Positions 14,129-22,830 of a stretch of DNA of 64,000 nt are shown here, piece after piece. Position 1 is the stretch's first letter, and each line of letters begins with the position of its first letter. Origin of the DNA: Rhodococcus rhodnii (GTDB lineage Bacteria > Actinomycetota > Actinomycetes > Mycobacteriales > Pseudonocardiaceae); NCBI GenBank assembly GCA_000720375.1, contig JOAA01000006.1, positions 1 to 64,000 of the forward strand, read 5' to 3'. The notes under the pieces were generated by a model, which ran no database searches, had not been told where the DNA came from, and saw only the letters and a program-made list of their open reading frames with translations. The translations under genes were made by a program, and so were the position numbers.

Positions 14129-17100
14129 GCGAGGCCCTTGATCTCCTCGGGGCCGAGCACCCGGTCGTAGATCCGGGCGTCGTCGAGCAGACCGGTGTAG
14201 TAGCTCCAACTGTTGTCGGCGTTACGAGCCGCGCCGAACTGGTTGTCCGGCCGCAGGGACGACCAGATGCCCTGCGAGCGCGGCTGGGCCGGTCCGCTGT
14301 CGATCAGCGTGCCGTCCACATAGAGGGCGCTGCTGAACGTGGGCACCTTCGTCGGATCCGCGTCCGGGATCAGCGTCGCGGTCACCGCGATGTGATGCCA
14401 CTGGCCGTCCCGCAGATCCGGGCTTTTACCCGGCCCACCAAGGCGTTCGGACATGACGTAGCTGCGCACCGTGCCGTCGGCCGGTGAGATCCCGATGGTT
14501 TCGGCCGAGGTCGGCTCGCCCACCCCACGGGTCGCCCAGTACTCCTCATTCACCATCGCGGTCGGATACGGCCCGCGCTGGTCGCCAAGAACCGGGCCGC
14601 CCTTGGTCGTCTTGACCCAGACCCCGATGGTCACCGGGGCGACGGTGGTCATCGCGGCCGGTGGTGTGGCGTGGGTAGCGGTGCCGTTGAAGGAAAGTGC
14701 GCCACCGATCCGCCCGCCGAGCGGCTGCCACGAACCTGCGGTCACAACGGCTTCCTTGCCATGGTCGGTGACGTCACGAGCCGTGTTCCCAAGTACCTCG
14801 TCGAATGTCCAGTGCGCCAAGGGTCCTCGTAGTGTTGGCGGGGTGGCCAGCTGGCCTACGTCGCCCGCGGAAAGCGCGCTGCGGTAGACGCGGACATCGT
14901 CGAGCAGGCCGGTGTAGTGGAAGTAGTCACCAGGGGTGGACGGCCAGGATGCCGTGTATCCCTTACCCAGCGAGGAAAACGCGAGCCCGCCAGTGACCCG
15001 GCCGCACGGGATGCCGGGAAGTGGTTTCCCGTCAAGGTACAGCGTTTGCCCGTCCTTGGTCGCCACGAGAGCCGCGTGGTGCCAGCGGCCGTCGTTGACC
15101 GCAGTCGGCGACACCACCTGTCGGGTGGCGCAGTCAGGCGCGGTCAGCGCACCACCGTACAGTTTTCCGTCCTGGCCGACATACAGTGCGGGCATCGACG
15201 CCGTCGGCTTCGTGTAGTCCTCCCTGGGCCACGCGTTCTGATAGCCGAAGAGGACACCGGAATCCTTGGTGTTGAACCATGTCGCGACGGTCAACGCCGA
15301 GTTGGCCGGGTCGTCGGCGACGTTGTCCGGTGCACCGCCCCACGAGTTCTTCCCGAAGTGCACGCCGCCGTGCTGCACTCCTGCGCCATCGAAGCGCAAT
15401 GCACCATTGTGGACACCACCTTCCGGCTGCCACCACCGCGTGCCTGGCTTCGGTTGGTAGACACCCCAATGATTTCCGCCCGAGCTTTCAGCGACGAACT
15501 GGGCCCCACTACGGCCCGCGTCCAGCCGCCACCACGCCACAAGGTCGTTCGAAGTCGGCTTGCCCGGCCAGAAAAAGTCTCCGCCAAAGCGATGCACGCT
15601 CTCGACACGGGTGAACGCGTATCGCTGGTTTGTCCCGTAGCCGATGTCTTCGGCGTAGGCATAGTGTGTGCCATCGGTGTTCGTGAACGCGGTCAGCGAC
15701 TGGCCGCGGTCCAGCCAACCCGGTGAATACGCGGGAAGCGGAGTGACCGCACGGGCGACTGGCAGGCCGTCCCAGGTGTGCATGGTGATCCGCTGGCCCT
15801 CGTGCGAATTCCCGCCGGTGTAGAAGAACCCGCCCGAACTGTCCACAGCGAGCCCGGTCACCGAATCACGGGGTTGCATGCGCACGCCGTTCAGCCGCGA
15901 GTAGCCGCTGATCACGGATTTCTGCCCGGTCTTGAGGTCCATCACCTTCACCGCGTTGCCGCCGTAGTTGGCGACCTGATCGAACTCCGTGGTGTCCACC
16001 GCGGCGAAGATCCGGTCGTTCTCCTTGTCGTACATGACCTGACGGGACATCGGTGACGCGGCGCCTGATGCCGGGTCGGCGTCGTACTCCGTCAAGGGCG
16101 GCACGGTGAAGTCGGCCAACCGGTACTGTGGGTTGCCTTTCGCGTCGAAGCCGGACAACGGGATCCGGCCGACACCGGAATGTGGTGCGGTGTCGTACGT
16201 TGTCCCGTTCGCCAGCCAGATCGTGCCGTTGTCGTCAGCCCAGACCGACGGGTCACCGTTGAGGTATCCCTTGCGATCAGTGGTTTCCGAGACGTCACCG
16301 GAGTCGCCGAGCACGCCGTTGCCGTTCGTGTCAGTCGTGATGGTCAGATGCTGATAGAGACGCTGGGAGTTGGTCGGCCCACCATCCGGGGTGTGCCGCT
16401 GCACCGCTGCCACCCGTTTCATGCCCTGGCCCGGGCCGTCGGTGTTCAGCCGATAGACCAGGATGCCGCCGTACGGGAACGGCCCTGGCGAACCGTGGCA
16501 GTTGGTTGAGCCGTAGCCGTTGCAGCGCTGGCCGAGGAAGTAGAACCCGTATTCGTTGCCGTCGTTGAGGTTCCTGATCACCGAGCTGGTCACGGTGACG
16601 TCACCGTTCGATATGTCGGTCGGTGCCCAGTTGGCTTTCAGCCGCCAGGGGTGGCCGAAGGCGGGGTCGGGTTTCGAGTAGTCGACCTCGTACTCGCGGC
16701 TCTGGCTCGTCATACGGTTGGCTCCGATCGCCACGCTGACGTCCGGATTCGGATTGTTCACGCCTTCAAGGCGTTCCGGCTTGGCCGCGCCGGTCTTCGT
16801 GTCGTAGAACAGCGTCCGGCCGTTGTGGAAGTCAGTGACCGCAAGGGTCTTGCCGTCCGGTGTGACCGCGATCGACGCGGTTCCACCGGGCACCAGCGAT
16901 CCGGTGTCGTACTTCCAGCCGAACGAGGTGTCGGTGACGGTTCCCGCGGCCGGCATGTTCGAGAACGACCATGGCGTGGCCTGTTCCGCACCGGACGCGT
17001 CGTACTTGCGGATCTTGCCCGTGCCGATCTCCGACACGTACAGCACCTTGTTCCCCAAGTCCCACGCCAGCCCGTACGGTCGATCAAGGCCAGTGATCGC

Positions 17101-18060
17101 CGTCTCTGGGACCAGGTTCTGCGCTGCGGGATCGTAGAAGTAGCGCTGGACACGGTCGCCTGTCACCACCCACAGCCGCCCGGCGCCGTCGGTCGCGATG
17201 GCGTGCGGTGCGGTGAGCGGCATCGTGCTCTGCCCACCCAGGATCGGTGCCGGTTTCCCGTCGGACTTCGTGTACACACGCAACTGATTGCCGCCGGTGT
17301 CGGCCACCCACAGGTACTTGTCGTCCACCGCGAGCCCGGTGACAACCGGTTTTCCGTGCGCCCAAGGTTTTGTGACGAGGATGTTCTTGGGATCGGCCCA
17401 ATCTTTGAACGCCCCGGTTTTGTCGTCACGCCGGAAGATGCGGTACTCGTCGTCGTTCTCCGGCTCGCCTTCCGGCTTGTCCTCCCGAGCGATGGCTGCG
17501 ACGTACACGGATTCGTCGTCGACGGCGATCGCGTGACCGCGGTTCTTCCAGCCGTCGCCGTTGGGCCATTTGTTCTTGCCGGTGCCCAAATCCGCGGCGC
17601 CGATGCGCCGCACGTCGTTCTGGAATTCCTCGTACACCGAGACGAGGTACAGATCGCCGTCCGATCCGAAAGCGACCGCCGTGGTGTCTCCGGGATTTTC
17701 GGCCCGCTCGTACGGTTCTCCGGGCAGTGGTGCGCCGCGGTCGCCGGTGTGCCCGTCGTGGCTGCCGACCGCGCCCGTGCTGATCGTCCGCCAGGTGTAC
17801 TTGCCGCGCGGTACGTCGTAACCGTCGTCATCCTTGCCGTCCCAGGTCAAGGTGACAATGCCGGCTCGCGGGGCCAGGTCGTACAGGCGCCGGATGATCT
17901 GCCCGCGTTCGTCGTAGATGGCTGCGGAAAGCCGTGCGCCCGGGCCCATCACAACGGTACCGATGACGTCCACTGTAGATTGTTTTGCCGTTGCGGCCGG
18001 AGTGACGGCAAGCAACGACACTCCCACCGCGGCAGCGAATCGTGTCACGCTACTTCGCAT
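14119..18060 (-). CDS. Very large secreted beta-propeller/LamG protein
   Basis: 1313 residues with a Sec signal peptide (MRSSVTRF ... PAATA, cleavage near residue 25). A FlgD-like Ig segment follows (SAAIYDERGQIIRRLYDL ... GYDVPRGKYTWR). Next comes a long NHL/YVTN-type beta-propeller region of about 700 residues (AVDDKYLWVADTGGNQLRVY, AWDLGNKVLYVSEIGTGKIR, AVTPDGKTLAVTDFHNGRT). At the C-terminus are two LamG/concanavalin-like domains, each ending YYTGLLDDARIYDR or YHFTGLLDDVRVYR-like. GGGGG lies 6 nt before ATG 18060. No catalytic residues are recognised; a carbohydrate- or wall-binding role is inferred from the LamG domains. It is transcribed away from sodC. Confidence 0.85.
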   Translation of the reverse strand: MRSSVTRFAAAVGVSLLAVTPAATAKQSTVDVIGTVVMGPGARLSAAIYDERGQIIRRLYDLAPRAGIVTLTWDGKDDDGYDVPRGKYTWRTISTGAVGSHDGHTGDRGAPLPGEPYERAENPGDTTAVAFGSDGDLYLVSVYEEFQNDVRRIGAADLGTGKNKWPNGDGWKNRGHAIAVDDESVYVAAIAREDKPEGEPENDDEYRIFRRDDKTGAFKDWADPKNILVTKPWAHGKPVVTGLAVDDKYLWVADTGGNQLRVYTKSDGKPAPILGGQSTMPLTAPHAIATDGAGRLWVVTGDRVQRYFYDPAAQNLVPETAITGLDRPYGLAWDLGNKVLYVSEIGTGKIRKYDASGAEQATPWSFSNMPAAGTVTDTSFGWKYDTGSLVPGGTASIAVTPDGKTLAVTDFHNGRTLFYDTKTGAAKPERLEGVNNPNPDVSVAIGANRMTSQSREYEVDYSKPDPAFGHPWRLKANWAPTDISNGDVTVTSSVIRNLNDGNEYGFYFLGQRCNGYGSTNCHGSPGPFPYGGILVYRLNTDGPGQGMKRVAAVQRHTPDGGPTNSQRLYQHLTITTDTNGNGVLGDSGDVSETTDRKGYLNGDPSVWADDNGTIWLANGTTYDTAPHSGVGRIPLSGFDAKGNPQYRLADFTVPPLTEYDADPASGAASPMSRQVMYDKENDRIFAAVDTTEFDQVANYGGNAVKVMDLKTGQKSVISGYSRLNGVRMQPRDSVTGLAVDSSGGFFYTGGNSHEGQRITMHTWDGLPVARAVTPLPAYSPGWLDRGQSLTAFTNTDGTHYAYAEDIGYGTNQRYAFTRVESVHRFGGDFFWPGKPTSNDLVAWWRLDAGRSGAQFVAESSGGNHWGVYQPKPGTRWWQPEGGVHNGALRFDGAGVQHGGVHFGKNSWGGAPDNVADDPANSALTVATWFNTKDSGVLFGYQNAWPREDYTKPTASMPALYVGQDGKLYGGALTAPDCATRQVVSPTAVNDGRWHHAALVATKDGQTLYLDGKPLPGIPCGRVTGGLAFSSLGKGYTASWPSTPGDYFHYTGLLDDVRVYRSALSAGDVGQLATPPTLRGPLAHWTFDEVLGNTARDVTDHGKEAVVTAGSWQPLGGRIGGALSFNGTATHATPPAAMTTVAPVTIGVWVKTTKGGPVLGDQRGPYPTAMVNEEYWATRGVGEPTSAETIGISPADGTVRSYVMSERLGGPGKSPDLRDGQWHHIAVTATLIPDADPTKVPTFSSALYVDGTLIDSGPAQPRSQGIWSSLRPDNQFGAARNADNSWSYYTGLLDDARIYDRVLGPEEIKGLAQR

Positions 18061-18234
18061 TTCCATCCCCCTCGATGTCGGTGCGCGGCCAATTCTCGAA
18101 ACCACCGGCGGCACTGTCGACGAATTGCCCTTAAGGGTGCCCAAGGGACCGGCCGGGTCGGCCCGGTCGGATTGCTTTCGCCGCACCACAAAGGACGTCC
18201 GGCCGTGCGCCGGGCCGCGTCATCCCCAAGTAGT

Positions 18235-18270
18235 CTCGGGGAGGACTAAGGCAGATTTGCTCTCCCCGAG
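18235..18270. promoter_or_regulatory. Perfect 9-bp inverted repeat upstream of sodC
   Basis: CTCGGGGAG (18235-18243) and CTCCCCGAG (18262-18270) can form a hairpin with an 18-nt loop in the 259-bp gap between the LamG gene and sodC, 50 bp before the sodC start. It could be an operator, a leader hairpin or a terminator. Nothing else is evident in this gap except the two ribosome sites. Confidence 0.45.
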
Positions 18271-18319
18271 GCCGACCGGACTTGGTACGACTTGGCCATT
18301 GGCCATTTCAGGAGGCATC

Positions 18320-18892
18320 ATGCGCCGATCCTCAGGATTTCTTGCCGCCCTTGCTGTTCTGGCGGCCGTCGTACCCGCCGTCGCCCAAGCCGACAGCGAG
18401 AGCAGCAGCGTCGGCCGGGCGATCGTTCGCGATGTGTCCGGTGCCGTGCTCGGCAGCGTCCGCTTCGACTCGATCAACCGCAAGATCCTCGTCAGCGGCA
18501 GGCTGGCTGGTCTCACACCGGGTTTCCACGGTTTCCATGTGCACGCGGTGGGCGTGTGCGATCCGAGGGCCACCGATCCCAACGGTGTCGTCGTCCCGTT
18601 CCTGAGCGCGGGCGGGCACCTCAACCTGGACGGCTCCGGCCACGGCCACCACACCGGAGATCTGCCCTCGCTTTACGTTTCCGCCGACGGGACAGCTAGC
18701 AGCGCCAACGACAACGACGAACTGACCGCTGCGGCGTTGTTCGACGCCGACCGCAGCGCGATCATCATCCACGCCCTGCCGGACAACTTCGCCAACATCC
18801 CCACGCGCTACTCAGCCACCGGGCCGGACGCGGCGACCCTGGCGACGGGAGACGCAGGCGGTCGCGTCGCGTGCGGCGTGATCACCCGTTGA
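18320..18892 (+). CDS. sodC: Secreted Cu/Zn superoxide dismutase
   Basis: 190 residues with a signal peptide (MRRSSGFLAALAVLAAVVPAVAQA). All the usual elements are present: Cu ligands in GFHGFHVHAVGVC, the bridging/Zn His and Asp in GGHLNLDGSGHGHHTGDLP, Cu ligand IIIHALPDNF, the disulfide pair (GVC and VACGV) and the substrate-guiding Arg (GGRVACG). AGGAGG precedes ATG 18320 by 4 nt. It detoxifies superoxide outside the cell. It converges with the arginase-like gene (11-bp overlap). A second, divergent SodC relative lies at 46553. Confidence 0.93.
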   Translation: MRRSSGFLAALAVLAAVVPAVAQADSESSSVGRAIVRDVSGAVLGSVRFDSINRKILVSGRLAGLTPGFHGFHVHAVGVCDPRATDPNGVVVPFLSAGGHLNLDGSGHGHHTGDLPSLYVSADGTASSANDNDELTAAALFDADRSAIIIHALPDNFANIPTRYSATGPDAATLATGDAGGRVACGVITR

Positions 18893-19715
18893 CGCAGGCG
18901 GCGATAGCGGCAAGTACCCGGCTTGCGGTGCTTGCCATTCGCCCGTCGACGTCGCTGCTGGGGTTGTACGCCGTCACGGCGGCGGCCGAAACATCAAAGC
19001 GGCCAAAGACATCCTCGATGATGTCCAACAGTCGCGCGCAGCTCAGGCCGCCGTCAGCACTGTACTGATTGGCGATCCCTTCGCTCGGGTCGAGACAGTC
19101 GAGATCAATGTGGAGGTACATTCGACGCACCCGGTTGGCCAGATGGTCCAGTTCCGCACCGAGTTCGGCGTCGGTGAAGGTGTTTCCTTCCAGGACGTGG
19201 ATGCCGGAGCGAAGCAGTTCCGCACGCTGGCCGGGCTCGTAATCCCGGGCACTGATGTGCAGGACGCTGGTGTCGTCGACCGGTTCGAGGCCAATGACCC
19301 GTTCCCGCAGGGACGACCAGCCGCGACCGGTCAACACAGCCAGCCCCATCGCGTCCAGCGAACCCGAATGACTCTGGTCCGGCGTGTCGAAGTCCGGGTG
19401 AGCGTCGAGCCAGATAACGCCGAGGCCGTCGGTGCCGCATCCAGCGGCGGTGCCGAGACTGCTGTTGCAATCACCCGCGAGGACAAGGGGGAACACACCT
19501 TCGGCGAGTGCTGCCCGGACACAGTGACTCAATTGCCGGGCAAGTTCGAAGACCCGGGCTGCCTCGGGTAATGACGTGTCGACGGCGGGCACGGTCACGA
19601 CGGATTCCGCTGCCAACTGAGGTGACACAGCTTGCAGCAAACGGGCAGGGCCACGTCCACGATCGAACTCCGCCAAGCCGTCGTGGTACGGCGACGCGAT
19701 CACTCGCAGTCTCAC
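18882..19715 (-). CDS. Arginase/agmatinase-superfamily protein with an altered metal site
   Basis: 277 residues of the ureohydrolase fold. The Mn ligand clusters are WLDAHPDFD (Asp104, His106, Asp108) and HIDLDCLDP. The first ligand motif, normally GGDHS, is AGDCNSS with Cys83 in place of His, and the substrate loop is SGSLDAMGLA rather than SGNFHGM. It may therefore be a mono-metal or non-arginine hydrolase (agmatinase, guanidinobutyrase or formimidoylglutamase are alternatives). The GTG start at 19715 lies exactly 10 nt after a GGGTA element, implying a leaderless, stress-sigma-driven mRNA. It is divergent from the molybdopterin oxidoreductase. Confidence 0.8.
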   Translation of the reverse strand: MRLRVIASPYHDGLAEFDRGRGPARLLQAVSPQLAAESVVTVPAVDTSLPEAARVFELARQLSHCVRAALAEGVFPLVLAGDCNSSLGTAAGCGTDGLGVIWLDAHPDFDTPDQSHSGSLDAMGLAVLTGRGWSSLRERVIGLEPVDDTSVLHISARDYEPGQRAELLRSGIHVLEGNTFTDAELGAELDHLANRVRRMYLHIDLDCLDPSEGIANQYSADGGLSCARLLDIIEDVFGRFDVSAAAVTAYNPSSDVDGRMASTASRVLAAIAACVNG

Positions 19716-19724
19716 AATTGCCGG

Positions 19725-19751
19725 ATACCCAATTCACAGTATCGACAAAAC
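19725..19751 (-). promoter_or_regulatory. SigB/SigF-like promoter of the arginase-like gene
   Basis: On the minus strand GTTT (19751-19748), a 17-nt spacer and GGGTAT (19730-19725). The spacer is 1-2 nt longer than usual, but the -10 is perfect. The GTG start follows GGGTA by 10 nt. Confidence 0.5.
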
Positions 19752-19776
19752 AGACAACCAGGTGTCTATTCCGGAC

Positions 19777-19800
19777 GTTTCAAACCGGCCTCGCTGGGTA
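19777..19800 (+). promoter_or_regulatory. SigB/SigF-like promoter of the molybdopterin oxidoreductase
   Basis: GTTT (19777-19780), 15-nt spacer, GGGTA (19796-19800), an exact match to the stress sigma consensus GTTT-N14-16-GGGTA. A predicted 5' leader of about 25 nt carries AAGGAGG before ATG 19833. Confidence 0.7.
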
Positions 19801-19832
19801 GCCGCAAAGGGTATCGAGCGAAGGAGGTCACC

Positions 19833-22271
19833 ATGGCTGTCAGGGACGGCATCGGGCAGCCCTGGGGCAGCCGGACTCCTTACGGTGCCGGGCAGAGCTG
19901 GCCAGTGCGGGTCGACAGCTACCTCGCCGACGGTGTGCAGCCGGAGGAAGTCGACGCTTGGGTGCGTACTGCGGCGGTGCTGCACTCCAACGGTGACGGC
20001 CTGGACATGGCGGTAAAAGATGGTCGCATCGTCGGCGTGCGTGGCCGGGCGGATGACCGGGTCAACCGCGGCAGGCTCGATCCGAAGGACTTGTTCGGGT
20101 GGCAGGCCAACGATTCCCCAGACCGCCTGACCACTCCCCTTGTCCGCAAAGACGGTGGGCTCGTCGAGTCCACTTGGGACGAAGCGATGAACCTCGTTGT
20201 CACGCGGAGCAAGCAATTGCTGAACGAACAAGGCCCGAGCGCACTGGGGTTCTACACGAGCGGTCAGCTGTTCGCCGAGGAGTACTACACCCTCGCGGCC
20301 ATCGCCCATGGCGCGATCGGCACCAATCACGTCGACGGCAACACCCGATTGTGCACTGCCACAGCGGCCGAATCGCTCAAGCAGTCCTTCGGCTGTGACG
20401 GTCAGCCCGCGTCCTACTCCGATGTGGACCACGCCGACGTCATCGCCTTGTTCGGACACAATGTCGCGGAGACGCAAGCCGTGTTGTGGAGCCGTATCCT
20501 CGATCGGCTCGCTGGACCGAATCCCCCTGCTTTGCTGTGCGTCGATCCACGCGACACCGTCGTAGCACGGGCGTCGGCTGTCCACCTGGCGCCGTTGCCC
20601 GGCACGAACGTGGCTTTGATGAACGCCATCCTGCACGAGATCGTCGAGAACGACTGGGTCGACCACGAGTACATCGAGCAGTGCACGGTCGGATACGACG
20701 ACCTCGTCCAGCAGGTCGCCGACTACCCGCCGGGACGTGTCGCACCCATCTGCGGTGTGTCCATCGGCGACATCCGTGACGCAGCCGAGTTGCTCGGTCA
20801 GGCGCAGCGCCTGCTGTGCACTGTGCTGCAAGGTTTCTACCAGTCACATCAAGCCACCGCGGCCGCGGTGCAGGTGAACAACCTGGTGCTGGTCCGGGGC
20901 ATGCTCGGCAAACCGGGTGCCGGTGTGCTGCAGATGAACGGGCAGCCGACCGCCGAGAACACCCGTGAGTGTGGCGCCGACGGCGATCTGACCGGATTCC
21001 GCAACTGGGCCAACGATGCTCACGTCGCCGAGCTGGCCACATTGTGGAACCTCGACCAGGCCCAGATCCCGCACTACGCACCGCCCACACACCTGATGCA
21101 GATGCTGCGGTACGCGGAAAACGGGACGATGCGGATGTTGTGGGTGTCGGCCACCAACCCCGCTGTGTCACTGCCTGAACTATCGCGCGTCCGGTCGATT
21201 CTCAGCCAGGACAGGCTGTTCCTCGTCGTACAGGATGCCTTCCGCACCGAGACAGCGGAGTTCGCCGACGTCGTCCTGCCTGCCGCCATGTGGGGCGAGA
21301 AGACCGGGACATTCACCAATGCCGACCGGACCGTGCACCTGTCGGAGAAAGCCGTCGATCCGCCGGGGCAAGCAAGGCCCGATTTCGACATCTTCATGGA
21401 TTACGCCCGCCGGATGGACTTCCGCGACAAGGACGGCGAACCGTTCCCGCAGTGGACCGACCCGGAGTCGGCCTTCGAAGCGTGGAAGATGGCATCCGCC
21501 GGCCGGCCGTGCGACTACTCAGGCTTGAGTCACGAGAAGTTGCGTTCGGTCAGCGGAATCCAATGGCCGTGCAACGCCGACAACCCTGACGGCACCGAAC
21601 GTCTCTATGCCGACGGCAAGTTCTTCGCTCAGCCGGACTACTGCGAGAGCTACGGACGCGACATGGTCACCGGCGCGCCGCTCGAACCCACCGAGTACCA
21701 AGCGATGAACCCCGACGGCAAAGCCATGATCAAGGCCGCCGAATACCTGCCCGCCCACGAACCGGCGACCGACGAGTTCCCGTTCATGCTGATCACCGGG
21801 CGGACGATCTACCACTTCCACACGCGCACCAAGACAGCACGAGCGCCGCAGCTCAACGACGCGGCACCGGCGATGTGGGTCGAGATCTCCGCCATGGACG
21901 CCAAACTCCTCGGCATCGCCGAAGGTGACCTCACCGAAGTCCGCACACCGCGCGGGAAAGTGCATGCGCGGGCCCGGGTCTGCGGCATCCGCGAACACGT
22001 GCTGTTCCTGCCGTTCCACTATGGATACTGGGATGCCGGTCAGGACGAGCATCGAGCCGCCAACGAGCTCACTCCGACCGAGTGGGATCCGGCGTCCAAA
22101 CAGCCGCTGTTCAAAACCGCCGCGGCGGCCATCAGCCTGGTCAAAGCCGGCGACGGACCGTCGCTCGCACCGACGACCACGGCATCGGCACCGGTCGCCA
22201 CCGAAGTGCCGGACACGGAAGGTGACGCCACCACCGTCGTCACCGAGCAGCAAACCGGAGCGCGACGATGA
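19833..22271 (+). CDS. Molybdopterin (bis-MGD) oxidoreductase lacking the 4Fe-4S ligands
   Basis: 812 residues of the DMSO-reductase/NapA/FdhF superfamily. The MGD-binding regions and C-terminal beta-barrel are intact, and Cys174 (NTRLCTATAAES) is the Mo ligand. In relatives the N-terminus reads ACVLCSNGCGLDI; here it is AAVLHSNGDGLDM, so the C-x2-C-x3-C ligands are Ala48, His51 and Asp55, and the fourth-Cys region reads DPKD (83-86). The enzyme should lack the cluster and need another electron path. Loss of the cluster is known in some YdeP-like relatives. AAGGAGG precedes the ATG; the stop overlaps the next gene by ATGA. Substrate unknown (nitrate/formate-like). Confidence 0.88.
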   Translation: MAVRDGIGQPWGSRTPYGAGQSWPVRVDSYLADGVQPEEVDAWVRTAAVLHSNGDGLDMAVKDGRIVGVRGRADDRVNRGRLDPKDLFGWQANDSPDRLTTPLVRKDGGLVESTWDEAMNLVVTRSKQLLNEQGPSALGFYTSGQLFAEEYYTLAAIAHGAIGTNHVDGNTRLCTATAAESLKQSFGCDGQPASYSDVDHADVIALFGHNVAETQAVLWSRILDRLAGPNPPALLCVDPRDTVVARASAVHLAPLPGTNVALMNAILHEIVENDWVDHEYIEQCTVGYDDLVQQVADYPPGRVAPICGVSIGDIRDAAELLGQAQRLLCTVLQGFYQSHQATAAAVQVNNLVLVRGMLGKPGAGVLQMNGQPTAENTRECGADGDLTGFRNWANDAHVAELATLWNLDQAQIPHYAPPTHLMQMLRYAENGTMRMLWVSATNPAVSLPELSRVRSILSQDRLFLVVQDAFRTETAEFADVVLPAAMWGEKTGTFTNADRTVHLSEKAVDPPGQARPDFDIFMDYARRMDFRDKDGEPFPQWTDPESAFEAWKMASAGRPCDYSGLSHEKLRSVSGIQWPCNADNPDGTERLYADGKFFAQPDYCESYGRDMVTGAPLEPTEYQAMNPDGKAMIKAAEYLPAHEPATDEFPFMLITGRTIYHFHTRTKTARAPQLNDAAPAMWVEISAMDAKLLGIAEGDLTEVRTPRGKVHARARVCGIREHVLFLPFHYGYWDAGQDEHRAANELTPTEWDPASKQPLFKTAAAAISLVKAGDGPSLAPTTTASAPVATEVPDTEGDATTVVTEQQTGARR

Positions 22272-22752
22272 AACTCGACCTGGCCCTGCGCGAACTGCAC
22301 CGCTCCGAAGCCGCACTGGCCAAGGACCTGCTCAAGGTCGCTGACCGGCACAAGGCCGAACATGAGATTCACCACGTCGCGCGGGACGTGGCCAAGTGGT
22401 CGGCCGACCACGTCCGCGAGCTGGCCACCGCCGCCCGGCGCTACGACGTCGAACTGGACCACGAGATATCCCGGAGTTCCGGCGCGCTGGCGTCGATCCG
22501 TACGACAGTCAGCGAACTGGCTGCCAGCCGCCCCGAGCCAGGCCTGCTCCTACTCTCGCTGACCTGCGCAGACTGCACCGCAAAGCCGCGGGCGTCTCGC
22601 TGGATTGGGAGCTGCTCGCGCAAGGCGCGCAGGCCGCCAAGGACACCGATCTGGTCGAGCTGACCCAGCGCTGCCACCCCCAGACCTTGCGTCAAATGAA
22701 ATGGACGAACGCGATGCTGAAAACCCTCTCACCTCAGATCATCGCCAGCTGA
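22268..22752 (+). pseudogene. Partner gene of the molybdopterin enzyme, split by a frameshift
   Basis: The ATG overlaps the upstream stop (ATGA), so translation was coupled. The first frame reads MKLDLALRELHRSEAALAKD ... ASRPEPGLLLL to about 22550, then runs into unrelated sequence and stops at 22663. The -1 frame continues the expected protein: ADLRRLHRKAAGVSLDWELL, AQAAKDTDLVELTQRCHP, MKWTNAMLKTLSPQ, stopping at TGA 22750-22752. Both halves together give a ~160-residue helical protein of the kind usually encoded behind such oxidoreductases. A one-base loss near 22545-22558, a sequencing error or programmed -1 frameshifting would explain it. Function unknown. Confidence 0.7.
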
Positions 22753-22764
22753 CGAACTGCCTCT

Positions 22765-22789
22765 GTTTCCCCATTCCCGTCCTGGGGTA
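22765..22789 (+). promoter_or_regulatory. SigB/SigF-like promoter of the Ppx/GppA gene
   Basis: GTTT (22765-22768), 16-nt spacer, GGGTA (22785-22789), 41 bp before the GTG start. Exact consensus match. Confidence 0.65.
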
Positions 22790-22830
22790 CGTAGAGTGTC
22801 CGATTCGAGCGAAAAGGGGGCGGTGGACCA

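Noticed and set aside
22268..22663. A complete 131-residue protein in the first frame
   Set aside because: After about residue 95 the sequence loses all likeness to the family, while the -1 frame continues it to a natural end at 22752.
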